A stretch of 64,000 bases of DNA from Levilactobacillus namurensis DSM 19117 (GCF_001434785.1 NZ_AZDT01000025.1:1-64000), one strand, 5' to 3'; shown: positions 26,681 through 39,104, counted from the stretch's first letter. The notes: a model not told the origin generated them from the sequence alone. Program-made: numbers and translations.

Positions 26681-28687
26681 ATGATCGATCGACAGACGGA
26701 TCGAAAATTTGACTTAGTTTCGAAGTATCAGCCTACGGGGGACCAACCGCAGGCGATTGAGGAACTGACCAAGGGTATTGAGAATCACGAGAAGGCGCAG
26801 ATTTTACTGGGGGCTACCGGGACGGGGAAGACGTTCACTATCTCGAACGTCATCAAAAACGTTAACAAGCCCACGCTGGTGTTGTCGCATAACAAGACAC
26901 TGGCGGGCCAACTCTACGGTGAGTTCAAGCAGTTCTTCCCGCACAACGCGGTCGAATACTTTGTCAGTTACTATGATTATTACCAACCAGAAGCCTATGT
27001 GCCGTCGAGTGATACCTATATCGAAAAGGACTCGTCGATCAACGATGAGATCGATAAGTTACGACACTCGGCAACCAGCTCACTGTTGGAACGTAACGAT
27101 GTAATCGTGGTGGCGTCCGTCTCCTCTATCTTCGGATTAGGGGACCCAACAGAATACAAGAACCACGTGGTTTCGTTGCGGGTCGGTCAGGAGATTGAAC
27201 GGGACGCTCTGCTACGCAAGCTGGTCAATATCCAGTTTGAACGGAACGATTACGACTTCCAGCGGGGCCGCTTCCGGGTCCACGGCGACGTGGTCGAGAT
27301 CTTCCCCGCTTCCCGGGATGAACGGGCGTTGCGGGTCGAATTCTTCGGTGATGAGATCGACCGGATTCGCGAAGTCGATGCCCTGACCGGGGAGATCGTT
27401 GGTGACCGGGAACACGTTGCCATCTTCCCGGCGACCCACTTCATGACCAATGACGATATCATGGCTACGGCCACTAAGGGAATCGAAGGCGAACTCAAGG
27501 ACCGGCTAGCGGAACTTGAGGGACAAGGTAAATTATTGGAAGCGCAACGGTTGAAGCAGCGGACCACCTACGACGTCGAAATGATGCGGGAGATGGGCTA
27601 CACTAGCGGGATCGAGAACTACTCGCGGTGGATGGACGGCCGGAAAGCCGGCGAACCGCCGTACACGCTATTGGACTTCTTCCCCAAGGACTTCTTGTTA
27701 GTGGTCGACGAGTCACACGTGACCATGCCCCAGGTTCGGGGGATGTATAACGGGGACCGGGCCCGGAAACAACAGTTGATCGACTACGGTTTCCGGTTAC
27801 CTAGTGCGTTGGACAACCGGCCACTGAAGCTCAGTGAATTCGAACAACACGTGAACCAGGTGGTCTACATGTCGGCGACGCCGGGACCTTACGAAGAGGA
27901 CCAGACCAAGCACGTGGTTCAACAGATCATTCGGCCAACGGGGTTGCTGGACCCAACCATTGAGGTCCGGCCAATCATGGGCCAAATGGATGACCTGGTA
28001 GGAGAGATCAACCAGCGTGTTGAGGCCAACGAGCGGACGTTTGTCACCACGCTGACCAAGAAGATGGCGGAAGACCTGACCGACTATCTCAAAGACCTGG
28101 GCATCAAGGTCGCGTACCTGCACTCGGACATCAAGACCTTGGAACGGACCGCCATCATGCGGGACCTGCGACTAGGTAAGTACGACGTGTTGGTCGGCAT
28201 CAATCTCTTGCGGGAAGGAATCGATATTCCGGAAGTTTCCTTGATCGCCATCCTAGACGCGGATAAGGAAGGCTTCTTGCGTAACGAACGGTCCTTGATT
28301 CAGACCATCGGCCGGGCGGCGCGGAATTCGCACGGGCACGTCATCATGTATGCCGACAGTGTCACGGAATCGATGCAGGCGGCGATGGATGAAACGGCTC
28401 GGCGGCGGAAGATTCAAATCGCCTATAATCAGAAGCACCATATCACGCCAACCACCATTATCAAGCCAATTCGCGACTTGATTGCGGTCACTAAGAAGAG
28501 TGACGATACCGGTGAAAGCGATGACTTTGTCGAAAACGACTTCGAGTCCATGGATAAGGAAGACCAAGAGAAATTGATTGCACGATTGGAAGACCAGATG
28601 CGAGCGGCCGCTAAGAAGTTGGACTTCGAACAGGCGGCTTCGTTGCGGGATACCATTATGGATATGAAGACGGAGATCGGTGATTAG
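26681..28687 (+). CDS. uvrB: Excinuclease ABC subunit B
   Basis: UvrB, the damage-verifying helicase-like subunit of nucleotide excision repair, 668 aa. Walker A GATGTGKT (~43-50), the beta-hairpin motif [16 protein letters not shown] (~95-110), [20 protein letters not shown], helicase motifs [12 protein letters not shown] and QTIGRAARN, and the C-terminal UVR domain ([20 protein letters not shown], ~630-660) for UvrA/UvrC contact. ATG 26681 lies behind AAGGGGGT. It is followed directly by uvrA. Confidence 0.96.
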   Translation: MIDRQTDRKFDLVSKYQPTGDQPQAIEELTKGIENHEKAQILLGATGTGKTFTISNVIKNVNKPTLVLSHNKTLAGQLYGEFKQFFPHNAVEYFVSYYDYYQPEAYVPSSDTYIEKDSSINDEIDKLRHSATSSLLERNDVIVVASVSSIFGLGDPTEYKNHVVSLRVGQEIERDALLRKLVNIQFERNDYDFQRGRFRVHGDVVEIFPASRDERALRVEFFGDEIDRIREVDALTGEIVGDREHVAIFPATHFMTNDDIMATATKGIEGELKDRLAELEGQGKLLEAQRLKQRTTYDVEMMREMGYTSGIENYSRWMDGRKAGEPPYTLLDFFPKDFLLVVDESHVTMPQVRGMYNGDRARKQQLIDYGFRLPSALDNRPLKLSEFEQHVNQVVYMSATPGPYEEDQTKHVVQQIIRPTGLLDPTIEVRPIMGQMDDLVGEINQRVEANERTFVTTLTKKMAEDLTDYLKDLGIKVAYLHSDIKTLERTAIMRDLRLGKYDVLVGINLLREGIDIPEVSLIAILDADKEGFLRNERSLIQTIGRAARNSHGHVIMYADSVTESMQAAMDETARRRKIQIAYNQKHHITPTTIIKPIRDLIAVTKKSDDTGESDDFVENDFESMDKEDQEKLIARLEDQMRAAAKKLDFEQAASLRDTIMDMKTEIGD

Positions 28688-28706
28688 GTCCGGAGGAGGA
28701 ACTAGT

Positions 28707-31565
<2,859 letters not shown>

Positions 31566-31592
31566 CGGGCCACTGTTACCTAATTGTTAGAA

Positions 31593-31636
31593 AAGGGGCG
31601 TTAACCCGTGAATCATTGCGGGTTAACGCCTTTTTG
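31593..31636 (+). terminator. Terminator of uvrBA
   Basis: GGCGTTAACCCG / CGGGTTAACGCC, a perfect 12-bp stem followed by a T5 run. Confidence 0.9.
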
Positions 31637-31728
31637 TGAGTGGAGGTCCTTGTGAGAACCCCCGAAAACCAGTACAATGGTTAGAAACCAGTCAGCAGAT
31701 GACTGAAGTTGTGAGGAGATGCACGCAA

Positions 31729-32274
31729 ATGTTTCAAATGAACCGGACCCGTTGGGGCTTCGATTGGGGCGAATTTATTCTGGGCATCCTATTCTTGGTT
31801 GCCGCGTATGGCCTATTTCGGTCACCCAAGATTGGACTCACGGGCTTAGCTATTATTTTTGCCGTTATGGCCCTTCTAAGTGGTCTGACCACGATTGCGG
31901 GGTATTCAAAATTACGTGAAGTTACGGGTGTGCGCGCCAATTTTGCGCTCGCGTTAGGCATCTTAGATATCCTGATTGCCGTGGTGTTCTTCTTTGATAT
32001 GAACAGCGCCATTGTTACGTTGGGGTACCTGTTTGCCCTGTGGTTTATCATTGACTCGCTTGAGCGATTGATTGTAGCCAACCACCTGCGTCGGTTTGGC
32101 GGGGGCTACTTCTGGATTTCGATGGTTCTGGATATTCTGACGTTGATCGTCGGGATTCTCTTGTTCGTCCACCCCGTTTTGGCGGCGTTGTCGTTAAACG
32201 GGTTGATCGCCATTTTCTTTATGATCTTTGGTCTCAACGCCATCTGGATTGCGTTCGCTCGCAGTCGCGGTTAG
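31729..32274 (+). CDS. HdeD/DUF308-family membrane protein
   Basis: A 181 aa protein with six hydrophobic helices in the repeated two-helix pattern of DUF308/HdeD proteins (FILGILFLVAAYGLFRSP, GLAIIFAVMALLSGLTTIAG, LGILDILIAVVFFFDM, MVLDILTLIVGILLFVHP). Proteins of this family are linked to acid stress in enterobacteria, but the role in lactobacilli is unknown. The start is taken as ATG 31729, about 9 bp after GAGGAGA; an upstream in-frame codon at 31636 gives an unlikely hydrophilic N-terminus and no ribosome site. Monocistronic between two terminators. Confidence 0.8.
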   Translation: MFQMNRTRWGFDWGEFILGILFLVAAYGLFRSPKIGLTGLAIIFAVMALLSGLTTIAGYSKLREVTGVRANFALALGILDILIAVVFFFDMNSAIVTLGYLFALWFIIDSLERLIVANHLRRFGGGYFWISMVLDILTLIVGILLFVHPVLAALSLNGLIAIFFMIFGLNAIWIAFARSRG

Positions 32275-32315
32275 CCGGGAACCAGCAGGCATGACTGAAT
32301 ATTAGAGCAACAACC

Positions 32316-32347
32316 AAGTTCGCGGTAGATGACCGCGAACTTTTTTT
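32316..32347 (+). terminator. Terminator after the DUF308 gene
   Basis: AAGTTCGCGGT / ACCGCGAACTT hairpin followed by a T7 run. Confidence 0.9.
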
Positions 32348-32410
32348 ATGGATGTTCTGGGGCGAATTAGGTCGGTACCCCGTTATTTTGAGGTGCGAAC
32401 AAGAGAATGA

Positions 32411-32440
32411 TTAGGAAAGACACGCCCGGTGTGCTATACT
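32411..32440 (+). promoter_or_regulatory. Promoter of rapZ-yvcK-whiA
   Basis: TTAGGA (32411), 18-bp spacer and extended -10 TGCTATACT (TATACT at 32435-32440), 40 bp before the rapZ start. Confidence 0.6.
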
Positions 32441-32479
32441 CGTAAAAGACATTTTTAGACGGAAAGGGTGGCGTAAACG

Positions 32480-33364
32480 ATGACTGAACAAGTCCATTTA
32501 GTAATTATTACGGGGATGAGTGGGGCCGGCAAGACGGTTGCGATGCAGAGTTTTGAGGATCTCGGCTATTTCTGTATTGATAACTTGCCCCCGACCCTCT
32601 TACCGAAGTTCTGGGACCTGGTCCGTGAATCCGGTAAGTTGAACAAAATTGCGCTGGTGATTGATTTGCGGTCACGAGCGTTTTACGACGAAATCGTCAA
32701 AATGCTGAACGATGTGGCTGTGCACGGGACCATGCAGGCTCAGGTGCTCTTTTTGGATGCCTCCGACGAGGAGCTGGTCTCACGGTATAAGGAGACCCGG
32801 CGCTCCCATCCACTAGCGCGAAACGGCCGCGTCATGGAAGGGATTCAACGCGAACGAAAGCTGTTGGCGCCCATCCGTCAGGCGGCCCAGCTGGTAATCG
32901 ACACCACGAGCATTTCGCCCCGTAAGTTGCGCGAAGAGATCTTTCACAACTACGAGACGGAAAGTACGCAGACGTTCCATATTGAACTAATGTCCTTTGG
33001 CTTTAAGTACGGTCTGCCAATCGATGCCGACATTGTGATGGACGTGCGGTTCTTGCCGAACCCGTACTACTTACCGGAGTTGCGGGACCAGACGGGCTTG
33101 GATCAACCAGTCTACGATTACGTGATGCAACAACCCCAGACGGAAGCCTTTTACCAGCAGTTCTTGAGCTTGCTAGAGGCCATCATGCCGGGGTATAAAA
33201 AAGAGGGTAAGGCCAACTTGACGATTGCCATTGGCTGTACCGGGGGTCAACACCGTTCGGTTGCACTAACGCAGCGGTTGGCTCAGGCTTTGGGGAACCA
33301 GTATCCGGTTCACGTGACCCATCGCGATATTAATAAACGAAAGGAGTCCGCGAACCGATCATGA
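32480..33364 (+). CDS. rapZ: RapZ/YvcJ nucleotide-binding protein
   Basis: P-loop protein of the RapZ (YvcJ) family, 294 aa. Walker A GMSGAGKT (12-19), [11 protein letters not shown], the RRSHPLA region and a C-terminal domain ending in [18 protein letters not shown]. In Enterobacteria RapZ is an adaptor controlling glucosamine-6-phosphate synthase via small RNAs. In Firmicutes YvcJ has GTPase activity and affects competence and envelope homeostasis, so the exact role here is unclear. It is first in the conserved rapZ-yvcK-whiA cluster, with a 4-bp overlap with yvcK. Confidence 0.93.
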   Translation: MTEQVHLVIITGMSGAGKTVAMQSFEDLGYFCIDNLPPTLLPKFWDLVRESGKLNKIALVIDLRSRAFYDEIVKMLNDVAVHGTMQAQVLFLDASDEELVSRYKETRRSHPLARNGRVMEGIQRERKLLAPIRQAAQLVIDTTSISPRKLREEIFHNYETESTQTFHIELMSFGFKYGLPIDADIVMDVRFLPNPYYLPELRDQTGLDQPVYDYVMQQPQTEAFYQQFLSLLEAIMPGYKKEGKANLTIAIGCTGGQHRSVALTQRLAQALGNQYPVHVTHRDINKRKESANRS

Positions 33365-34374
33365 AAGATTTAATGAAAACTCATCGGCCCAGAATCGTCG
33401 TGATTGGCGGGGGAACCGGGTTACCCGTGATTTTGAGTAACCTACGGGACCAAGACGTCGACATCACGGCGGTGGTGACGGTGGCTGATGATGGCGGCTC
33501 GTCCGGCATCATTCGGCACTACGTCAACGTAGTGCCGCCTGGTGATATTCGTAACGTGATGGTCGCCTTGGCGGAGGTCCCCGGAATCTACAAGGACCTG
33601 TTCCAGTACCGCTTTGAGACTACCGACGATTTCTTTGCCGGTCACGCGATCGGTAACCTGATCATCGCGGCACTGTCCGAGATGAAGGGCGGTATCTTTG
33701 ACGCCGTTCAGGAGCTCTCGCAGTTGATGCGGGTCAACGGGCACATCTATCCGGCGGCGAACGAGCCCTTGGAACTGCACGCGCAATTTGACGATGGCAG
33801 CACCCTCAGCGGGGAGTCGGAGATTACGGCGGCCCATAAGCTGATCAAGCGGGTCTGGGTCGAAACCAGCGACCACCATCAACAGCCGCACGCGGTTCAA
33901 CCGGTGATCGATGCCATCATGAACGCTGACCAGATTGTCTTGGGCCCCGGTAGCCTATTTACTAGTATCCTACCGAACCTGATGATCGACAGTGTCGGCC
34001 GGGCGGTCTGTGAATCACAAGCCGAAGTGGTCTACATCTGCAACATCATGACGCAGAAGGGCGAGACCGAGAACTTTACGGACGCCGACCATGTGCGCGT
34101 CTTGAACCAGCACTTACACCGCAACTTTATTGATACAGTTCTGGTCAACACCCGTAAGGTGCCTGACCAGTACATCGATTATCAACGGTGGAATGAAATG
34201 TCACAACCAGTCCGTCATGATTTTCAAGGTCTGCGCAGCCAAGGCTGCCGGGTCATCTCGACGGACTTCTTACAATTGCGCGATAACGGGGCGTTCCATA
34301 ACGGACAAGAAGTGGTCTCAGAACTCTTGAACCTGATTGGTCAGCCGCGTTACCGGGCGAACGGGGGGGCTTAA
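33361..34374 (+). CDS. yvcK: YvcK-family gluconeogenesis/cell-wall regulator
   Basis: GlmR/YvcK (CofD-like) family, 337 aa. A UDP-sugar-binding protein that in Bacillus stimulates GlmS and is needed for growth on gluconeogenic carbon and for normal cell shape. N-terminal [14 protein letters not shown] (~12-25), [38 protein letters not shown] and [15 protein letters not shown] are the diagnostic motifs. ATG 33361 overlaps the rapZ stop; ATG 33373 is an alternative. The whiA start follows within 2 bp. Confidence 0.93.
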   Translation: MKDLMKTHRPRIVVIGGGTGLPVILSNLRDQDVDITAVVTVADDGGSSGIIRHYVNVVPPGDIRNVMVALAEVPGIYKDLFQYRFETTDDFFAGHAIGNLIIAALSEMKGGIFDAVQELSQLMRVNGHIYPAANEPLELHAQFDDGSTLSGESEITAAHKLIKRVWVETSDHHQQPHAVQPVIDAIMNADQIVLGPGSLFTSILPNLMIDSVGRAVCESQAEVVYICNIMTQKGETENFTDADHVRVLNQHLHRNFIDTVLVNTRKVPDQYIDYQRWNEMSQPVRHDFQGLRSQGCRVISTDFLQLRDNGAFHNGQEVVSELLNLIGQPRYRANGGA

Positions 34375-34375
34375 C

Positions 34376-35317
34376 GTGTCTTTTGCAAGTGAAGTGAAAA
34401 AAGAATTGACCACCCTAGAGGTGCATCGGGCCAACGCGAAGGCCGAACTGGTCGCCCTGATTCGAATGAACGGGGCCCTGGGGTTGGCGAACCACCACTT
34501 TGTCCTGAACGTGCAGACGGAAAACCCGGCGATTGCGCGGCGGATGTACCAGTTATTGAAGCAGTTCTACGATTTGGAAAGTGAATTGCTGGTTCGGCGA
34601 AAGATGAAGTTGAAGAAGAATAACCTGTACATCGTGCGGGTCAAGAACGGGGCCACGGAGGTTCTCTCTGACCTGGGGATTTTTGACGGGATGCAACTCT
34701 TAGAGTCGGTCCCCGATGAAATCTTGCACTCGGATTTGCAGGTCCGCTCGTACTTGCGGGGCGCGTTTCTCGCCGGGGGGTCAGTCAACAATCCCGAAAC
34801 CAGCCGGTATCACCTGGAAATCTACTCCCTGTACGAGGAGCACAACCAGATGATCGCCGAGATGATGAATCGTTATGATTTAAACGCCCGGACCATCGTG
34901 CGGCGAAGTGGGTACATTACCTACCTGAAGGGGGCTGAAAAGATTGCCACCTTCCTGTCCTTGATCGGGGCGACCGCGTCGATGCTGAAGTTCGAAGATG
35001 TTCGGATCATGCGGGACATGCGTAATTCGGTTAACCGGCTAGTCAACTGTGAGAGTGCGAACCTGGACAAGGTGGCCAACGCCTCGACCCGCCAGATCGA
35101 TAATATTCAATATATCGAAGCCACGGTGGGGTTGGGTCAGTTACCGACCAAGTTGCGAGAAGTTGCCGAGACCCGGTTGGCGCACCGCGAGGTCAGTCTT
35201 AAGGAACTGGGCGACCTGGTTCCGGGTGGTCCCATCTCCAAGTCGGGGATCAACCACCGGCTACGTAAAATCAACGATTATGCCAAACAACTGCGGGAGG
35301 GCGAGGCCACGGCTTAA
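34376..35317 (+). CDS. whiA: DNA-binding protein WhiA
   Basis: WhiA, 313 aa: an N-terminal domain of the LAGLIDADG homing-endonuclease fold (without catalytic function) plus a C-terminal helix-turn-helix. It influences division and chromosome segregation in Firmicutes. Seen are [12 protein letters not shown] at the N-terminus, [23 protein letters not shown] (~residues 121-143) and the C-terminal [21 protein letters not shown]. The start is GTG 34376, because this gives the conserved [12 protein letters not shown]-terminus; the codon at 34337 lies inside yvcK. A terminator follows. Confidence 0.94.
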   Translation: MSFASEVKKELTTLEVHRANAKAELVALIRMNGALGLANHHFVLNVQTENPAIARRMYQLLKQFYDLESELLVRRKMKLKKNNLYIVRVKNGATEVLSDLGIFDGMQLLESVPDEILHSDLQVRSYLRGAFLAGGSVNNPETSRYHLEIYSLYEEHNQMIAEMMNRYDLNARTIVRRSGYITYLKGAEKIATFLSLIGATASMLKFEDVRIMRDMRNSVNRLVNCESANLDKVANASTRQIDNIQYIEATVGLGQLPTKLREVAETRLAHREVSLKELGDLVPGGPISKSGINHRLRKINDYAKQLREGEATA

Positions 35318-35359
35318 GTGGCGACGTTAGCCAAGTTGTTTGTAGAATAGATAAAAATT

Positions 35360-35396
35360 GGCTCTGTAAAACCATTTTGGCTTTACAGAGCTTTTT
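35360..35396 (+). terminator. Terminator of rapZ-yvcK-whiA
   Basis: GGCTCTGTAAA / CTTTACAGAGC hairpin with a T5 run. Its sequence resembles the terminator at 60990-61028, which also sits just before a copy of the dispersed element. Confidence 0.85.
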
Positions 35397-35441
35397 GAAT
35401 GAAATGTAATATCTGACACTGAAGATTGAACACAGATCCAT

Positions 35442-35495
35442 GGCCTTTTCCTAGGCGAGCTAAGAAGCGCTCACTTAGGAAAATGTCACGGCTTA
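35442..35495 (-). repeat. Hairpin-only fragment of dispersed element (copy 5)
   Basis: On the minus strand this reads AGCCGTGACA, then a 15-bp hairpin (35469-35483 / 35446-35460) with an 8-nt loop, then GGCC. The same order and nearly the same bases occur inside copy 1 (9301-9351). It lies 190 bp from copy 2 in the opposite orientation and lacks the outer arms. Confidence 0.65.
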
Positions 35496-35504
35496 CAATC
35501 GTGT

Positions 35505-35557
35505 AACCATATCCGAACATGATGCGTCATCAGGCCGCGGCATCTCATCATATGGTT
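35505..35557. repeat. Inverted repeat in the whiA-clpP gap
   Basis: AACCATAT (35505-35512) pairs with ATATGGTT (35550-35557), with inner GATG/CATC pairing. It is located between copy 5 and copy 2 of the dispersed element; relation to them is not clear. Confidence 0.45.
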
Positions 35558-35687
35558 GACGACATCAAATATCTGGTGATGTATATCATTGATTCCAGGT
35601 CCAATAAGTTTGTCTGATCATTTAGGTTTAACAGTCCCACAGGTTGTTCAAACGTCAGGAAACACTGCTTTTGGTACGCTCAATTTA

Positions 35688-35847
35688 GCCGTGAGGTTGG
35701 GCCTGAAGAGGCTCAGTGGTGTCGTTTGGGTTAGTCAGCGTTTTTTAGCTGGCTTACCCAAAGGCCGAGCTTGAAGACCTGGGGTTTTCAGGGCTCCAAG
35801 TCGTGCCCACCACGCTCCAGCCTCTTCAGGCCCAACCGGTAAGGCGG
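35688..35847 (+). repeat. Dispersed covarying hairpin element, copy 2
   Basis: Complete copy. The outer arms 35695-35713 and 35819-35837 are perfect 19-bp complements (GGTTGGGCCTGAAGAGGCT), unlike copy 1 in sequence. The inner 15-bp hairpin is 35725-35739 / 35748-35762 with an 8-nt loop, again with T-T at position 8 and G-T at position 11. Shared boxes are GCCGTGAG before the left arm, CTTGAAGACCTGGGG (35770-35784), GTCGTGCCCAC (35800-35810) and CGGTAAGGCGG (35837-35847). The remainder of the 664-bp whiA-clpP gap has no gene. Confidence 0.8.
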
Positions 35848-35937
35848 GGGATTGTCACCCCGTCTGTCCCTTGACTTACGGTCTTTTGTCCCGCACTTGG
35901 CATGTTGCGCTAATGCTTCCAGTCGATTCGGTTCATC

Positions 35938-35973
35938 AAAAAGCGCCCGTCACGGTTGTGACGAGCGTTTTAA
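35938..35973 (-). terminator. Terminator of clpP
   Basis: On the minus strand AAAACGCTCGTCAC / GTGACGGGCGCTTTTT, directly after the clpP stop codon. Confidence 0.85.
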
Positions 35974-35981
35974 GGTGATGA

Positions 35982-36578
35982 TTACTTCTTTTGTTCGCTG
36001 CTGTTGGTCATAATGTGGTCGATTAAACCGTAATCAACGGCGTCTTGGGCACTCAGGTAGTTATCCCGTTCCGTGTCCTTGTTGATTCGTTCGATCGGTT
36101 GACCGGAGTTGTCAGCTAAGATTTGGTTGATTAACTTCCGCGTCTTCAAGATTTCACGAGCAGCAATTTCGATTTCAGTTTGTTGCCCTTGTGCACCACC
36201 GGATGGTTGGTGAATCATGACTTGGGCGTGTGGTAAGGCGAACCGCTTACCCTTAGTCCCGGAAGAAGCCAGCACGCTGGCCATGGAAGCCGCCATCCCT
36301 AACGTGATCGTTTGAACGTCGGATTGGATGAAGTTCATGGTATCGTAGATGGCTAACCCGGAAGAAACGACGCCACCAGGTGAGTTGATGTATAAGGAAA
36401 TATCCTTAGTGTTGTCTTGAGCATCCAAGAAGAGTAGTTGCGCAATAATTGCGTTGGCCATGTCATCTTCGATGGGACCAGAAAGCATGATGATGCGGTC
36501 CTTTAAGAGTCGTGAATAGATGTCGTATGCCCGTTCACCACGGGATGATTGTTCAATAACAGTTGGTACTAAATTCAT
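35982..36578 (-). CDS. clpP: ATP-dependent Clp protease proteolytic subunit
   Basis: Serine protease core of ClpXP/ClpCP/ClpEP, forming a tetradecameric barrel that degrades damaged and regulatory proteins. The 198 aa sequence has the complete catalytic triad: S98 in [10 protein letters not shown]123 in MIHQPSGG and D172 in RDNYLSA. The N-terminal [21 protein letters not shown] is typical of Firmicutes. ATG 36578 follows TAAGGAGGCTATC. It is expressed from a promoter whose -35 is covered by a perfect CtsR operator, as expected for a class III heat-shock gene. Confidence 0.97.
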   Translation of the reverse strand: MNLVPTVIEQSSRGERAYDIYSRLLKDRIIMLSGPIEDDMANAIIAQLLFLDAQDNTKDISLYINSPGGVVSSGLAIYDTMNFIQSDVQTITLGMAASMASVLASSGTKGKRFALPHAQVMIHQPSGGAQGQQTEIEIAAREILKTRKLINQILADNSGQPIERINKDTERDNYLSAQDAVDYGLIDHIMTNSSEQKK

Positions 36579-36634
36579 GACGTGATAGCCTCCTTAGATT
36601 ACGTTGTGTGGCTAGCGATTGCTAACATGTTGTT

Positions 36635-36664
36635 AGTGTACCGCTTTGGTCAAAACAGGTCAAA
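36635..36664 (-). promoter_or_regulatory. clpP promoter with CtsR operator
   Basis: GGTCAAA ACA GGTCAAA (36648-36664 on the + strand) is an exact CtsR heptad direct repeat. On the minus strand TTGACC (36658-36663) and TACACT (36635-36640) are 17 bp apart, so CtsR would block the -35. Confidence 0.9.
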
Positions 36665-36794
36665 CGATATGTCTTCCCCTGGATTGATTTGCCGATTAAC
36701 TGACCCTATCATAACAGAGTTCGGCCAAATGACACGTATTCTATCACGAAAATGACCGGTTAGGGGGCTTGACCAGCCCCTTAGGCTGACGGTG

Positions 36795-36823
36795 TTTACA
36801 GCCAGTCGGGGATGTGGTCTACT
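36795..36823 (+). promoter_or_regulatory. Probable promoter of the LytTR operon
   Basis: TTTACA (36795-36800), 17-bp spacer, TCTACT (36818-36823), 61 bp before the LytTR gene. The -35 is good and the -10 weak, which suggests activation or autoregulation. A GGGGGCT/AGCCCC dyad lies just upstream (36766-36782). Confidence 0.4.
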
Positions 36824-36883
36824 ATTAATAAGCGTCGGCGCGATGGAGCGGCGGCACAGAGCGGTTATTGCGGGAGGGATGAG

Positions 36884-37333
36884 ATGGAAGTTAAAGTCGA
36901 GATTGATCCGGACCTGACCGCACCTAGCGTGGTGGTCCGGGTCCCAGCCCAAACGGCAACAACGGCCCAACTGGTGGCGGCCATCCAAGCGGCCATAGCG
37001 CCACCGCAGCAGCTGGTAGTCACCCAGCGGGGGCGTCGCGAACGAATCGCCGTTGCGACTATCCTGTTCTGTGAGGCGACCGGTCACCAGGTGGCAATTC
37101 ATACGGCAACTCAGGTGGTCACCACCCACGTGCCGCTGTATCAATTGGCCGCCGAATTGCCGGCAACGTTCGTCCGGGCTTCCAAGTCCGCCGTGGTCAA
37201 CGTCCAGCAGATTGCTACGCTGAGTAAGTCGCTGACCGGTAACTTGATTCAGTTTCAACAGTCGCATAAGCAACTCTACGTGTCGCGGCGCTACTATAGT
37301 GCCGTCAAGCACGCCTTGGAACGAAAGGAATGA
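36884..37333 (+). CDS. LytTR-family DNA-binding regulator
   Basis: A stand-alone LytTR DNA-binding protein, 149 aa, without a receiver domain. The N-terminal 45 residues (MEVKVEIDPDLTAPSVVVRV) are typical of the small LytTR proteins paired with membrane partners. The LytTR domain (about 50-145) contains ILFCEATGHQVAIHT, the VRASKSAVVNVQQI motif and the LYVSRRYYSAVKHAL ending. ATG 36884 directly follows GGGAGGGATGAG. It is 3 bp upstream of a LiaF-like membrane protein, with which it is surely co-expressed. Such pairs usually pass a membrane or cell-density signal to the regulator; target genes are unknown. Confidence 0.85.
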   Translation: MEVKVEIDPDLTAPSVVVRVPAQTATTAQLVAAIQAAIAPPQQLVVTQRGRRERIAVATILFCEATGHQVAIHTATQVVTTHVPLYQLAAELPATFVRASKSAVVNVQQIATLSKSLTGNLIQFQQSHKQLYVSRRYYSAVKHALERKE

Positions 37334-37336
37334 GGC

Positions 37337-38077
37337 ATGATGAAAAAAAGTCATCGTTGGTTTTGGGGGAGCTTCTTTCTCATTGGCGCGGTCCTAGTGG
37401 TCATGGGCCAGTTGGGCGGATTACCCGCCGAGTTTGGGTTTTGGCGCATCCTATTTGCAATCTTCATGGTCGCTATCGTCATCTATAGTTTGGCGCATAA
37501 GGGCATCACGGGTACCGTCTTTGGATTGGCAGCATTGGCGATTCTGTTTCGTCGACCGCTAGGGATTACGGCCCTGGGGCCTTGGACCATCGTGGGCGTC
37601 GCCTTGCTGGTGACCATTGGTTTGACGCTCTTGTTGAAGCCCACGCACGCGATTAGCTACCACTACCACTTTGAGTCCGGCACGGCAGATGACTGGGAGG
37701 ATTCGGACGAACGCTTGGGTAGTCCTGATCGGATGACCACGGATGAGGACCATGTGCAGGTCGACGTCAACATGGGAGATAGTATTCGGTACCTCCAATC
37801 GCAGGACTTTCAACAAGCCGATGTCCGGGTCCGGATGGGGAACGCGAAAGTGTACTTTGACGACGTTCAGGTGGCAGCCGATGGGGCGGTGGTTAACCTA
37901 GACGTCTCGTTGGGGGGCGTGACCTTGTACTTTCCGAGCGACTGGAACGTTAAGTTAGCGGTAGACTCCAGTCTGGGCGGGGTGGACGTTAAGGGTAAGC
38001 AACCAGCCACGGATGGGCCGCGGGTCATCGTCCAGGGGCGGGTCTCCTTGGCGGGACTGACCGTGGTCTACCTATGA
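37337..38077 (+). CDS. LiaF-like membrane protein
   Basis: A 246 aa protein with four hydrophobic segments in residues 1-105 (WFWGSFFLIGAVLVVMGQLG and others) and a soluble C-terminal domain (about 135-246) of the LiaF/DUF2154 beta-helix type. The latter contains VQVDVNMGDSIRYL, VRVRMGNAKVYFDDV and LDVSLGGVTLYFPSDWNVK. LiaF-type proteins sense cell-envelope stress and in Bacillus inhibit the LiaS kinase. Here the gene follows a LytTR regulator by 3 bp instead of a kinase, so it may control that regulator directly (inference). Start ATG 37337 or 37340. Confidence 0.8.
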   Translation: MMKKSHRWFWGSFFLIGAVLVVMGQLGGLPAEFGFWRILFAIFMVAIVIYSLAHKGITGTVFGLAALAILFRRPLGITALGPWTIVGVALLVTIGLTLLLKPTHAISYHYHFESGTADDWEDSDERLGSPDRMTTDEDHVQVDVNMGDSIRYLQSQDFQQADVRVRMGNAKVYFDDVQVAADGAVVNLDVSLGGVTLYFPSDWNVKLAVDSSLGGVDVKGKQPATDGPRVIVQGRVSLAGLTVVYL

Positions 38078-38110
38078 TGAGATTTGATTAAAGAAAAATG
38101 CGTTTGCCCC

Positions 38111-38139
38111 TTGAAATTCAGATGGGGGTCAGGTATAGT
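38111..38139 (+). promoter_or_regulatory. Promoter of tRNA-Arg copy 1
   Basis: TTGAAA (38111-38116), 17-bp spacer, TATAGT (38134-38139), 33 bp before the tRNA. Confidence 0.75.
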
Positions 38140-38172
38140 AGTTAGTGTTCTGTTAAAGGAACACGGCTATAT

Positions 38173-38244
38173 GCGCCCGTAGTGTAATGGATCGCACGTA
38201 AGATTCCGGTTCTTGAAATGGGGGTTCGATTCCCTCCGGGCGCA
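38173..38244 (+). tRNA. tRNA-Arg(CCG), copy 1
   Basis: A 72-nt cloverleaf: acceptor stem GCGCCCG/CGGGCGC, D stem GTGT/GCAC with an AATGGATC loop, anticodon stem TAAGA/TCTTG around loop TTCCGGT (anticodon CCG, reading CGG), T arm with TTCGATT. CCA is not encoded. It has its own promoter and a terminator and is identical to copy 2. Confidence 0.95.
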
Positions 38245-38250
38245 CTCAGT

Positions 38251-38283
38251 AAGCTCACCGTTGTTGGCGGTGAGCTTTTTTTG
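38251..38283 (+). terminator. Terminator of tRNA-Arg copy 1
   Basis: AAGCTCACCG / CGGTGAGCTT hairpin plus a T7 run, 7 bp after the tRNA. The same hairpin follows copy 2. Confidence 0.9.
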
Positions 38284-38330
38284 ATCTAAAAATGGGACCC
38301 GGCGAATAGCCGAGCCCCATTGACGGGTGG

Positions 38331-38927
38331 TTAAGCTTTTAAGCAATCCCATTTATGCCGGAGGGGCCGGGCAATCAGCGGAGCGACCAGGCTGTCTAGA
38401 AGCAACTCGGGGATGGCGTTGGTCAGGACCGAGAGCATCAGGACGTACCCTAGGGTCTTCCCACCGGTGGCCCCCATAGCGTGGGCCACTTGGGGCGTCT
38501 GGTAGAAGATGTAGATCATGCCCAGAACTAGGCAGCTGTTGATCAGGGCACCGACTCCGGCGGCCAGCCGCATTGCGTTGGTACTGGACCAACGTTGGCG
38601 GGCCCACCGGTAGAGGTACCCGGCAATCAGCCCCATTAAGAGGCGGGGCAAGATGGCGACCAATGGATTCGTAAAGACGTAAGGCGCCACGGGGCTGGTA
38701 GGCGAGGTGAAGGCCCGGACAAAAGTGATCAGTCCCCAGAAGCCGCCGATGAGGGCACCGTCACGGGGTTCGAGCGCGATACCAGCGACGATTACGGTGA
38801 GTCCAATCAGGGTCATGCTGAAGGGCCCCAGGGGGATGTACCCCAGAAAGGGCACGATGTTTTGCAGGAGGACGATGGCCATCATCAGGGCATCGACCAC
38901 CAGACGAAAGGTCTTATGACGCGTCAT
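38331..38927 (-). CDS. ECF transporter substrate-binding (S) component
   Basis: Membrane S component of an energy-coupling-factor vitamin importer, 198 aa with about six spans. VVDALMMAIVLLQNIVPFLGYIPLGPFSMTLIGL (positions ~8-41) and ILPRLLMGLIAGYLYR are typical of S components that share the common EcfAA'T module, none of which is in this window. The substrate is not certain; the sequence style recalls pantothenate- or other B-vitamin-type S units. ATG 38927 was chosen since TGGAGG lies 7 bp upstream; TATAAT on the minus strand near 38960 may be its -10. It stands alone, antisense between two tRNA-Arg genes. Confidence 0.8.
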   Translation of the reverse strand: MTRHKTFRLVVDALMMAIVLLQNIVPFLGYIPLGPFSMTLIGLTVIVAGIALEPRDGALIGGFWGLITFVRAFTSPTSPVAPYVFTNPLVAILPRLLMGLIAGYLYRWARQRWSSTNAMRLAAGVGALINSCLVLGMIYIFYQTPQVAHAMGATGGKTLGYVLMLSVLTNAIPELLLDSLVAPLIARPLRHKWDCLKA

Positions 38928-39104
38928 AATGAAACCTCCAATAATCAAATGGTTCCGTCATTATAGCATGTTTTAGGGGGTAATGGACTGCGACGGGAAT
39001 GAGTATTTCCGACAAATCGCTCTCGGGGGTGGATAATCATTCGGTAGGGGATTAACCTGTATTAGGTGCCGCGACCCACCGGTGTGCGTCTAACGGAAGC
39101 GCGA

